Counted from the first letter of the stretch, positions 6,368-13,478 are shown. The stretch: 17,053 nt of DNA from Pseudomonadota bacterium (GCA_023430685.1 JAEYZH010000158.1:1-17053); one strand, 5' to 3'. Numbers and translations: made by a program. The notes: a model not told the origin generated them from the sequence alone.

Positions 6368-6409
6368 GGGCTGAGGGCTGAGGGCTGAGGGCTGAGGGCT
6401 GAGGGCTGA
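6368..6409. repeat. Perfect heptamer tandem repeat (GGGCTGA)6
   Basis: Six uninterrupted copies of GGGCTGA (6368-6409), followed by degenerate units to about 6450. The array lies in the divergent region between the aminotransferase (start 6354) and rsgA (start 6504), within the expected leader of the aminotransferase mRNA. Degenerate arrays of the same unit recur at 11052-11160. Slippage could change copy number. Confidence 0.9.
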
Positions 6410-6491
6410 GGGGCCTGACGGCTCGAGGGCTTGAGGGTTGCGGGGCGACGGAGAGGGCCCGTAACCGTCCGCCCGCGCCCTGCCGCATTGC

Positions 6492-6497
6492 TAGAAT
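6492..6497 (+). promoter_or_regulatory. Candidate -10 box for rsgA, implying a leaderless or very short-leader mRNA
   Basis: TAGAAT matches the sigma-70 -10 hexamer at 5 of 6 positions and ends 6 bases before the rsgA ATG (6504). Transcription from it would start at or next to the ATG. No Shine-Dalgarno sequence and no clear -35 are visible. The match could be chance. Confidence 0.4.
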
Positions 6498-6503
6498 CCG
6501 CCG

Positions 6504-7571
6504 ATGACGACCCCTGCCGACCTCGAGCGCCTCGCCCGCATCGGCTGGCGTGATCGCGATGCGCCGTCCGATGCCGAAGGACGCGCGGTCGCGCGCGTCG
6601 TCGCGCAGCATCGCGCGGGCTACCAGTTGCATGACGGCGAACAGATGTTCAACGCGCAACCGGCGGCGCGCTTCCTCAAGCGCGGTCTCGACCCGACCGA
6701 GCGTCCTGCAGTCGGCGACTTCGTGCTCTATGCGCAGGGCAAGCCGCCCGTGATCGAACAGATCCTGCCGCGCCACACCGAACTGCAGCGTGGCGCCGCG
6801 GGCGAAAGCGGTCAGCGCCAGATCATCGCCGCGAACATCGACACGGTGTTCGTGTTGAACGGGCTCGATGGCGATTTCAATCCCGCGCGCATCGAGCGTT
6901 ACCTGCTGCTCGTGCAGGCGAGTGGAGCGGCTCCGGTGCTGGTGTTGACCAAGGCCGACACGCTCGATGCGCAAGCCGCATTGGCCGAACTCGCGCGACG
7001 CCTGCCCGGCGTGCCGATGTTCGCGGTCAATGCGAAATCGGCCGAGAGCATCGCGCCGCTGCTTGCCTGGCTCGGGCCCGGGCATACCGCGGTGCTGGTC
7101 GGTTCGTCCGGCGTCGGCAAGTCCACGCTGACCAATACGCTGCTCGGCCAGGTGCGCCAGGCCACCGCCGCGGTGCGCGAGAGCGACAGCCGCGGCCGGC
7201 ACACCACGACCCACCGCGCGCTGATCGCCTTGCCGAGTGGCGGCTGCCTGATCGACACGCCGGGCATGCGCGAGCTCAAGCTGACCGGCGAGGAAGAGAT
7301 CGACGAAGGCCAGTTCGCCGACATCGAAGCGCTCGCCGAACGCTGCCGCTTCGGCGACTGCGCGCACGTCGGCGAACCCGGCTGCGCGGTGCGCGCCGCG
7401 CTCGAGGACGGCGAACTCGACGCGGCCCGCTGGCAGAACTACCTGAAGCTGCGCGACGAGCTCGCGGCGGCGGCCGATACGCTCGAGAGCCGGTTGCGGC
7501 GCAAGGGCGAGGAGCGCGTCGTCACGCGCGCACTCGGACGTCGCCTCGACGAGAAGTACGGGCGCCACTGA
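6504..7571 (+). CDS. rsgA: Small ribosomal subunit biogenesis GTPase RsgA
   Basis: A 355-residue circularly permuted GTPase (YjeQ/RsgA). An N-terminal OB-like domain (~25-95, VGDFVLY) precedes the GTPase domain, in which G4 LTKAD (148-152) comes before G1 GSSGVGKST (200-208), the threonine-rich switch I HTTTH (233-237) and G3 DTPGM (251-255). The C-terminal zinc knuckle is Cys281, Cys286, His288 and Cys294 (CRFGDCAHVGEPGC). RsgA binds the 30S subunit during late assembly and hydrolyses GTP to release the mature subunit. Length and order match the family. ATG 6504 is preferred; no ribosome site precedes it, but a TAGAAT box does, suggesting a leaderless transcript. The gene stands alone, divergent from the aminotransferase. 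Confidence 0.95.
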   Translation: MTTPADLERLARIGWRDRDAPSDAEGRAVARVVAQHRAGYQLHDGEQMFNAQPAARFLKRGLDPTERPAVGDFVLYAQGKPPVIEQILPRHTELQRGAAGESGQRQIIAANIDTVFVLNGLDGDFNPARIERYLLLVQASGAAPVLVLTKADTLDAQAALAELARRLPGVPMFAVNAKSAESIAPLLAWLGPGHTAVLVGSSGVGKSTLTNTLLGQVRQATAAVRESDSRGRHTTTHRALIALPSGGCLIDTPGMRELKLTGEEEIDEGQFADIEALAERCRFGDCAHVGEPGCAVRAALEDGELDAARWQNYLKLRDELAAAADTLESRLRRKGEERVVTRALGRRLDEKYGRH

Positions 7572-7580
7572 GGCGCGACG

Positions 7581-7638
7581 CGACCGCTCGGTCGTGATGA
7601 TCTCCGGGCTTGCCTGCCTGCGTATGCGCTCGCAGGCA
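7581..7638 (+). terminator. Two hairpins between rsgA and the delta-60 repeat gene
   Basis: CGACC-GCTC-GGTCG (7581-7594) is a short stem 10 bases after the rsgA stop. TGCCTGCG (7615-7622) and CGCAGGCA (7631-7638) form a perfect 8-bp stem with an 8-nt loop. Neither is followed by a T run. They may act in rsgA termination; alternatively the second, which ends one base before the AGGAG ribosome site of the next gene, may influence that gene's translation. Confidence 0.4.
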
Positions 7639-7652
7639 CAGGAGATCCCGAC

Positions 7653-9011
7653 ATGCGCACCTACGTCTTGCTGGCCGTGCTGGCCATCCTTCCCGTCTTC
7701 GTCGGCGCCGCGCGCGCGGCCGACGGCGACCTCGATCCGGGCTGGACCACCGACGCCGAGTTCCCGGGCTACGGCTTCTACTTCGGGGGTTTCGGCGTCG
7801 ACAAGTCCGACAGCGTCGAGGCGGTGCTGCCGGCCGCGAATGGGCGCACCTGGCTCGTCGGCAACGTGAACTCGGCGCCGGACACGTATCGCATCGGCGT
7901 GTACCGCCTGTTGCCGGACGGGCTCGCCGACTACGCCTTCGGCGACGCGGGGCTGCGCACCTATGTGATGCCATGCGACGCGGGACGCGTGACCGACGCG
8001 GCGCTCGACCGCGAACAGCGCCCGTGGATCCTGATCGGCGGCTGCGGCGACTTCCTCGCCTATCGCCTCGCCGCGAACGGCGACCTCGACACGAGCCTGC
8101 TCGGCAGTGGCGTGCTCACGATCCCGTTCGATCTCGGCGGCGATCTCGTCGACCACGCGACGCGCATCGCCGCGCTCGACGACGGCAGCGTGCTGATCGC
8201 CGGACGCGCGGGCGCGGATGATCCTTCGCGCGTGCTCGCGGTCGCGCATTTCGATGGCGACGGGCAGCCGGTCGCGGGCTTCGGCGATGCCGGCCGCGCG
8301 ACGCTCGCGCTGTCGATCACGGTCACCGTGATGAACGGCTTGCACGTGATGGACGACGGCCGCATCGTCGTCACCGGCTACCGGGTCGGCAACGGCAACA
8401 CGCACGACGAGTTCGTCGCGCGACTGCAGCCGAACGGTGCGGCCGACGCGAGCTTCGGCGCCGATGGCCCGGGCTACAGCGTGTACGTTCCGCTCGGGCC
8501 GCCCGACTGGATCCCGGGCACCAGTGGCGGCAGCGTGCTGCTCGAGGACGGATCGATCGTGCGCACGGGCACGCGCGCCGGTGACTACTACGTCGCGCGC
8601 TGGAAGCCGGACGGACAACCCGACCTCGCCGTGGGCCCGTCGGGCTTTCGCACCTTCGCGCTGGATTTCGGGGGCGGCAACCATGACGCGGCGCGCCTGA
8701 TCCTGCGCCAGCGCGACGGGCGATTCCTGCTCGTCGGCAACAGCGATGGCATCGACGGCCTGACCGGGCTCGGCATCGCGCGCATCGACGCGAACTTCGA
8801 CCTCGACGCCGGCTTCGGCGACGGTGGCAAGCGTCGCTACCTCGCGCCGATCGCGAGCGACGGCGTGCACGGCATGGCCGCGCGCGCGATCGCAATCGTG
8901 CCCGGCCGCATCCTGGTCGGCGCCGATGTCGCGACCGGCCCGGGCCAGGCCCAGATGCAGTCGGTGATCGCGCTCGAAAGCGATCTGCTGTTCGCCGACA
9001 ATTTCGACTGA
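7653..9011 (+). CDS. Secreted delta-60 repeat (DUF5122) beta-propeller-like protein
   Basis: A 452-residue exported protein. Residues 1-23 are a Sec signal peptide (YVLLAVLAILPVFVGAARA, cleavage before AD). The mature part is about six delta-60 repeats of 50-60 residues with the pattern: hydrophobic, DDGSVLIAG-like turn, then a xxARLxPNGxxDxSFGxxG strand. Examples are RIAALDDGSVLIAGRAG, LHVMDDGRIVVTGYRVG and ARLQPNGAADASFGADG. Such repeats fold as beta-propellers and occur in secreted proteins of unknown function. The extreme C-terminus is LLFADNFD, which resembles the short FADGF-type tail I recall from many exported Lysobacterales proteins. ATG 7653 follows AGGAG with 8-nt spacing. It stands alone between rsgA and a 400-bp gene-free region. 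Confidence 0.88.
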   Translation: MRTYVLLAVLAILPVFVGAARAADGDLDPGWTTDAEFPGYGFYFGGFGVDKSDSVEAVLPAANGRTWLVGNVNSAPDTYRIGVYRLLPDGLADYAFGDAGLRTYVMPCDAGRVTDAALDREQRPWILIGGCGDFLAYRLAANGDLDTSLLGSGVLTIPFDLGGDLVDHATRIAALDDGSVLIAGRAGADDPSRVLAVAHFDGDGQPVAGFGDAGRATLALSITVTVMNGLHVMDDGRIVVTGYRVGNGNTHDEFVARLQPNGAADASFGADGPGYSVYVPLGPPDWIPGTSGGSVLLEDGSIVRTGTRAGDYYVARWKPDGQPDLAVGPSGFRTFALDFGGGNHDAARLILRQRDGRFLLVGNSDGIDGLTGLGIARIDANFDLDAGFGDGGKRRYLAPIASDGVHGMAARAIAIVPGRILVGADVATGPGQAQMQSVIALESDLLFADNFD

Positions 9012-9410
9012 GCCCGGGCAGCGCGACGCCAGCGCACGCTCGAACCGTTCGCGCCGAGTGCAGCGGCTGCAGCGCGCGGAGTCGAAGCGGCGATGGGTGC
9101 GCGCAGGCCCTTCGACTCCGGCCTTCGGCCTGCGCTCAGGGCGAATGGTGCGGAGAGCATCTTGGGCCGGACACGGCGACCGCAGCGCTTGCCCACTGCA
9201 TGCGCACCGAGTGCGGCGGCCAGGCCGCGGAGTCGAAGTGGCCATGGGCGCGCGCAGGCGCGTCCGCGCCATTGGGCCTGCGCCCCGGGGCGAGCGGACC
9301 CGGGTCCCGCTACACGCCCGTGCCGTTGGTCACGTGGCGAACTCCGGTGGCTTGTTCCAAGATGGCGGACGCGTGGCGCCTCGCGCGACCCTGTCTTCCC
9401 GGAGAGAGCA
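9012..9410. other. 400-bp gene-free region between the delta-60 gene and tldD
   Basis: No credible gene is seen on either strand. It holds a degenerate direct duplication (9075-9152 and 9226-9296), an 11-bp inverted repeat (9077-9087 with 9110-9120), and a perfect 12-bp palindrome GGACCCGGGTCC (9296-9307). The promoter of the tldD-led gene train should lie in its right half, but no convincing -35/-10 pair is visible. Confidence 0.6.
9075..9296. repeat. Degenerate direct duplication of a ~70-bp intergenic element with an internal inverted repeat
   Basis: Positions 9075-9108 and 9226-9259 agree at 31 of 34 bases (core GCGGAGTCGAAG...GCGCGCAGGC), and similarity continues weakly through GGCCTGCGC...GGGCGA to 9152 and 9296. 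In the first copy CGGAGTCGAAG (9077-9087) is mirrored perfectly by CTTCGACTCCG (9110-9120); the second copy lacks that right arm. This looks like two members of a dispersed extragenic repeat. Confidence 0.6.
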
Positions 9411-11048
9411 ATGGACAGACGAGATTTCATCAGGTTCACGGGCATCGGCCTCGGCGGACTGCTGTTGCCCGCGTTCCACGGGCGCGTGATCGCCGCGGAG
9501 GCCCTGCTCGACAAGATCGACGTCGCCGCGCGCAAGCGCCTCGCCGACGCCGCGCTCGCGGCGGCGCGCAGCGCCGGTGCGAGCTATTGCGACGTGCGCA
9601 TCGGGCGCTACCTGCGGCAGTTCGTGATCACGCGCGAAGACAAGGTCGAGAACGTCGTCAATACCGAATCGACGGGCGTCGGCATCCGCGTGATCGCGAA
9701 CGGCACCTGGGGTTTCGCCGCGACCAGCGACATGAGCGAGGACGCGATCGCGGGCGCCGCGCGCCAGGCCGCCGCGATCGCGAAGGCGAACGCGCGCCTG
9801 CAGGCCAAGCCGGTCGAACTCGCGCCGGTCAAGGGCGTGGGCGAGGTCAGCTGGGCCACGCCGATCGTCAAGAACGCGATGGAAGTGCCGATCAAGGACA
9901 AGGTCGACCTGCTGCTCGACGTCAACGCGGCCGCGATGCAGGCCGGCGCGAGCTTCATCAACTCGATCCTGTTCCTCGTCAACGAGCAGAAGTACTTCGC
10001 ATCGACCGACGGTTCCTACATCGACCAGGACGTGCACCGCATCTGGTCGCCGATGCAGGTCACCGCGGTCGACCAGAAGACCGGCAAGTTCCGCATCCGC
10101 GCGGGCCTGTCCGATCCGCGCGGCATGGGGTACGAGTACCTCGACGGCAAGGCGTCCGACAAGGTCGAATTGCCTTGCGGCGCGATCGTCTACAAGGACT
10201 CCTACGACATGAAGGAGGACGCGATCGCGGCCGCGAAGCAGGCGAAGGAGAAGCTCACCGCGCCGTCGGTGAAGCCGGGCAAGTTCGACCTCGTGCTCGA
10301 TCCCTCGCACCTGTGGCTCACGATCCACGAATCGGTCGGCCATCCGACCGAACTCGACCGCGTGCTCGGTTACGAGGCGAACTACGCCGGCACCAGTTTC
10401 GCGACGCTCGACAAGTGGAAGTCGAAGAACTTCCAGTACGGCAGCGATCTCGTCACGCTGTTCGCCGACAAGGTGCAGCCGGGCACGCTCGGCGCGGTTG
10501 GCTACGACGATGAAGGCGTCAAGACGCGCCGCTGGGACATCGTCAAGGAGGGCATCCTCGTCGACTACCAGGCGATCCGCGACCAGGCCCACATCCTCGG
10601 CCACAAGGAATCGCATGGCTGCTGCTACGCCGACTCATGGTCGAGCGTGCAGTTCCAGCGCATGGCCAACGTTTCGCTCGCGCCGGGGAAGCAGAAGCTC
10701 TCGCCGGCCGAGATGGTCAAGGACATCGAGAACGGCATCTACATCGTCGGCGACGGTTCGTTCTCGATCGACCAGCAGCGCTACAACGCGCAGTTCGGTG
10801 GCCAGCTGTTCTACGAAATCAAGGACGGCAAGGTCGGCGGCATGATCGAGGACGTCGCCTACCAGATCCGCACGCCGGAGTTCTGGAATTCGTGCACCGC
10901 GATCTGCGACGAATCGGACTACCGCTTCGGCGGTTCGTTCTTCGACGGCAAGGGCCAGCCGGGCCAGGTCTCGGCGGTGTCGCACGGTTCGAGTACCGCG
11001 CGCTTCAACGGCGCGAACGTCATCAATACCGCGCGTAGCCTGGGATGA
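9411..11048 (+). CDS. TldD-family zinc metalloprotease with twin-arginine (Tat) export signal
   Basis: A 545-residue TldD/PmbA family protein. The N-terminus MDRRDFIRFTGIGLGG is a twin-arginine signal (RR-x-F-I then a hydrophobic stretch to ~29, ending VIAAEA), unusual because E. coli TldD is cytosolic. The zinc site HESVGH (306-311) is the TldD HExxxH motif. The C-terminal GKGQPGQVSAVSHG block (513-526) is present, but Asp512 stands where the CGK cysteine ligand of E. coli TldD would be expected. TldD and TldE form a heterodimeric peptidase that trims unfolded peptides such as pro-microcin B17 and CcdA through an internal cavity. ATG 9411 has GGAGAG upstream and gives the Tat signal; the longer open frame from 9093 crosses repeats and is rejected. 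First gene of a rightward train with TldE, DUF4159, MoxR, DUF58 and BatA. Confidence 0.92.
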   Translation: MDRRDFIRFTGIGLGGLLLPAFHGRVIAAEALLDKIDVAARKRLADAALAAARSAGASYCDVRIGRYLRQFVITREDKVENVVNTESTGVGIRVIANGTWGFAATSDMSEDAIAGAARQAAAIAKANARLQAKPVELAPVKGVGEVSWATPIVKNAMEVPIKDKVDLLLDVNAAAMQAGASFINSILFLVNEQKYFASTDGSYIDQDVHRIWSPMQVTAVDQKTGKFRIRAGLSDPRGMGYEYLDGKASDKVELPCGAIVYKDSYDMKEDAIAAAKQAKEKLTAPSVKPGKFDLVLDPSHLWLTIHESVGHPTELDRVLGYEANYAGTSFATLDKWKSKNFQYGSDLVTLFADKVQPGTLGAVGYDDEGVKTRRWDIVKEGILVDYQAIRDQAHILGHKESHGCCYADSWSSVQFQRMANVSLAPGKQKLSPAEMVKDIENGIYIVGDGSFSIDQQRYNAQFGGQLFYEIKDGKVGGMIEDVAYQIRTPEFWNSCTAICDESDYRFGGSFFDGKGQPGQVSAVSHGSSTARFNGANVINTARSLG

Positions 11049-11051
11049 AGC

Positions 11052-11160
11052 AGGGCTGAGGGCCAAGGGCCGAGGGCCGGAAAGCGACGCCGCCGCGGCT
11101 GCGCGCTCTCGCCCTTCAGCCCTCAGCCCTCAGCTCTCAGCCCTCGGCCCCCGGCCCTCG
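11052..11160. repeat. Inverted pair of TGAGGGC-type heptamer arrays between tldD- and tldE-like genes
   Basis: The left arm (11052-11080) carries AGGGCTGAGGG and GGGCCGAGGGC; the right arm (11111-11160) carries their complements CCCTCAGCCCT (11120-11130) and GCCCTCGGCCC (11140-11150), each an 11-bp perfect match. The two pairings are not nested, so they are alternatives rather than one long stem. The array fills most of the 143-bp gap between the two genes. Confidence 0.8.
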
Positions 11161-11191
11161 TTCGAATCCCCGAAATTCCGGAGCGCATCCC

Positions 11192-12526
11192 ATGAGCATC
11201 TACACCGAAGAGCAGGCCAAGGCGATCCTCGACAAGGCGATCAAGGCGTCGAAGGCCGACCAGTGCAGCGCGACGCTGAACGGCCAGAGCGGCGGCAACA
11301 TCCGCTACGCGCTCAACAGCGTTTCCACCAGCGGTCACGTCAGCGACTGCGATCTCGCGGTCGAGGTCGCGTTCGGCAAGCGCGTCGGCACCGCGACGAC
11401 CAACCGCTTCGACGATGCCTCGATCGAAGCGGTCGTGCGGCGCGCCGAGGAACTCGCGCGGCTCGCGCCGGAGAATCCGGAATTCATGCCGGCGATCCAG
11501 AAGCAGGCCTACAAGCCGAGTGGCACCTTCGTCGAGCGCACCGCCGCGGTCACCCCGGAGCAGCGCGCCGAGATCGCCGCCGCCTGCATCGAACCCTGCC
11601 GCCGGGACAAGCTCGTCGCCGCGGGTTTCTTCTCCGACGCGCAGACGTTCTCCGCGATCGCGAACAGCAAGGGCAACTTCGGCTACCAGAAGTCGACCGG
11701 CATGGACTTCACCTGCACCGTGCGCACGGACGACGCGAAGGGCTCGGGCTGGGTTGCGCGCAACCTCGGCGACGTGGCGAAGTTCGACGTCAAGAGCGAC
11801 ATCCGCACCGCAATGGACAAGGCGAAGCGCTCGGTCGACGCCAAGGCGCTCGAACCCGGCAAGTACACGGTGGTGATGGAACCCGCGGCGACCGCGGGCC
11901 TGATCTCGTTCATGATGTTCGGCTTCGACGCGCGCCAAGCCGACGAGGGCCGCAGCTTCCTGTCGAAGAAGGGCGGCGGCAACAAGCTCGGCGAGAAGTT
12001 GTTCGACGAGCGCGTCTCGATCCATTCCGATCCGTGGGATCCCGAGTGCGCGGTATTGCCGTGGGACAACGACGGCCTCGCGCGCGAACGCACGCCGATC
12101 ATCACCAAGGGCAAGATCGACTACCTGCAGTACTCGCGTTACTGGGCGCACAAGCAGGGCAAGACCGCGATCGGCCAGCCCGGCAACCTGATCATGGCCG
12201 GCGGTGACAAGTCGACGATGGACCTGGTCAAGACGACGAAGAAGGGCGTGCTCGTGACGCGCACCTGGTACATCCGCATGGTCGATCCGCAGACCGTGCT
12301 GCTGACCGGCCTCACGCGCGACGGCACCTTCTACATCGAGAACGGCGAGATCAAGTACCCGATCAAGAACTTCCGTTTCAACGAGTCGCCCGCGATCATG
12401 CTCAACAACATCGAGGAAATCGGCAAGCCGGTGCGCGTCGGCGACGACGAGTCGCCGTTCGTGATGATGATCCCGTCGATGAAGATCCGCGACTTCACGT
12501 TCTCGTCGTTGTCGGATGCGGTGTAG
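11192..12526 (+). CDS. TldE/PmbA-family metalloprotease subunit (no export signal)
   Basis: A 444-residue TldD/PmbA family protein, the expected partner of the upstream TldD-like gene. The N-terminal domain (~1-200) has the family's beta-alpha layout (CSATLNGQSGGNIRYALNSV, DLAVEVAFGKRVGTATTNRF). The C-terminal domain has KYTVVMEPAATAGLISFMM, FLSKKGGGNKLGEKLFDERVSI, LPWDNDGLARERTPII and, near the end, VRTRTW-like VLVTRTWYIRMVDP. No HExxxH zinc motif is present, as expected for TldE, which is the non-catalytic half of the heterodimer in E. coli. ATG 11192 has GGAG 8 nt upstream. There is no Sec or Tat signal, in contrast with TldD; either the pair is exported as a complex on TldD's signal or they act in different compartments. 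The stop is a TAG preceded by G. Confidence 0.9.
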   Translation: MSIYTEEQAKAILDKAIKASKADQCSATLNGQSGGNIRYALNSVSTSGHVSDCDLAVEVAFGKRVGTATTNRFDDASIEAVVRRAEELARLAPENPEFMPAIQKQAYKPSGTFVERTAAVTPEQRAEIAAACIEPCRRDKLVAAGFFSDAQTFSAIANSKGNFGYQKSTGMDFTCTVRTDDAKGSGWVARNLGDVAKFDVKSDIRTAMDKAKRSVDAKALEPGKYTVVMEPAATAGLISFMMFGFDARQADEGRSFLSKKGGGNKLGEKLFDERVSIHSDPWDPECAVLPWDNDGLARERTPIITKGKIDYLQYSRYWAHKQGKTAIGQPGNLIMAGGDKSTMDLVKTTKKGVLVTRTWYIRMVDPQTVLLTGLTRDGTFYIENGEIKYPIKNFRFNESPAIMLNNIEEIGKPVRVGDDESPFVMMIPSMKIRDFTFSSLSDAV

Positions 12527-12537
12527 GGCCGTGATTC

Positions 12538-12758
12538 GGGATTGGTGATTGGTGATTGGTGATTCGGAGAAGCAGCAGTCGGCCTTGATGTCCTTGGCTT
12601 TCACTTGAATACGAATCACGCTCTCCGATCCCGACTCGCCCATGACGCGCTCCGATTTCATTCGTCTCACGTTCCTCGGCGCTGCCGGCCTTGCGCTGGC
12701 GCCGCGTGCTGGCAGACCCTTCGCTTCTCCGAATCACCAACCACCAATCACCAATCAC
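12538..12758. repeat. 36-bp near-perfect inverted repeat of GATTGGT heptamers flanking the DUF4159 gene start
   Basis: The left arm (12538-12573) and the reverse complement of the right arm (12723-12758) agree at 34 of 36 bases. Each contains three to four GATTGGT-type heptamers and ends with GATTCGGAGAAGC. The 149 bp between them hold the leader, start codon and signal-peptide codons of the DUF4159 gene. The right arm lies inside that gene and encodes residues 28-39. Confidence 0.9.
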
Positions 12759-13376
12759 GGGTCGTTCGACTTCTGGTTCACCCGCCTCATGTACGAGTCG
12801 GGTGACTGGGATGTCGACCAGCGGATGCCGTCGAACCTGCTCGATGCGCTGATCCAGTACACGACGCTGCGCGTGGACACGCGCGAACGGATCCTGCCGC
12901 TCGCGGACGCGCGCGTGCTGGAACAGCCGTTCTGCTACCTCGCCGGGCACAAGCTGGTGGAATTCAATCCGCAGGAGCGGCGCAACTTCGAGCGCTACGT
13001 GCGCAACGGAGGCTTCGTGTTCGTCGACGACTGCAACCACGGCATCGACGGGCTGTTCGCCAAATCGTTCGAGCGCGAGATGGCGACGATCTTCGGGGAG
13101 GACGCGCTGCAGAAGCTGCCGAAACGGCATCCGCTGTTCGAAAGCTTCTTCACGTTCGAAGGCCCGCCGAATACCGGCTTCGAGCTCAACGGCTGGGGCG
13201 ACGACCTGGTGCACGACTACCTCAAGGGCATCGAGATCGGCGGCCGCCTCGGCGTGCTCTACAGCAACAAGGACTACGGTTGCGAGTGGGACTACGACTG
13301 GCGCAACAAGCGCTTCCTCGCCGAGGACAACACGAAGTTCGCGGTCAACATCGTCGTCTACGCGCTGACCGCCTGA
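12642..13376 (+). CDS. DUF4159 domain protein with Tat-like N-terminal signal
   Basis: A 244-residue protein with a DUF4159 domain: FDFWFTRLMYESGDWDVD (42-59), SNLLDALIQYTTLRVD, LPLADARVLEQPFCYLAGH, a GGFVFVDDCNH turn, RHPLFESFFTF and GRLGVLYSNKDYGCEW. DUF4159 proteins have a glutamine-amidotransferase-like flavodoxin fold of unknown activity and often occur with MoxR, DUF58 and BatA genes, as here. The N-terminus MTRSDFIRLTFLGAAGLALAP looks like a Tat signal with RS instead of RR, parallel to the TldD signal two genes upstream. Residues 28-39 (ASPNHQPPITNH), just after the signal, are encoded by an inserted heptamer repeat. No ribosome site is visible before ATG 12642, so the start is probable, not certain. 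Ends 102 bp before the MoxR start. Confidence 0.87.
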   Translation: MTRSDFIRLTFLGAAGLALAPRAGRPFASPNHQPPITNHGSFDFWFTRLMYESGDWDVDQRMPSNLLDALIQYTTLRVDTRERILPLADARVLEQPFCYLAGHKLVEFNPQERRNFERYVRNGGFVFVDDCNHGIDGLFAKSFEREMATIFGEDALQKLPKRHPLFESFFTFEGPPNTGFELNGWGDDLVHDYLKGIEIGGRLGVLYSNKDYGCEWDYDWRNKRFLAEDNTKFAVNIVVYALTA

Positions 13377-13478
13377 AGGCCGGGTGCACCGACGTCGAAG
13401 AACATGCACGCCGCCACGCCTGCGCGCGCACCCCTCGACCCACGCCCCCGGCCCAGACCAAGAATCGAAGGACCCGCA

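Noticed and set aside
6368..6409. CRISPR or iteron origin for the heptamer array
   Set aside because: Units are directly abutting with no spacers, and no replication initiator gene or AT-rich unwinding region is nearby.
6255..9272. 1005-codon open frame on the minus strand
   Set aside because: It is antisense to rsgA and the delta-60 gene, both with clear families, and its sequence is Arg/Ala/Asp-rich shadow typical of GC-rich DNA.
9093..9410. N-terminal extension of TldD from 9093
   Set aside because: Crosses intergenic repeats; the ATG at 9411 has a ribosome site and gives a proper Tat signal.
11123..12670. 515-codon open frame on the minus strand
   Set aside because: Antisense to the TldE gene; His/Arg/Asp-rich shadow with no domain.
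13404..13478. Upstream ATG as the MoxR start
   Set aside because: Would add a Pro/Arg-rich extension foreign to the family; the GTG at 13479 has a good GAAGGA site.
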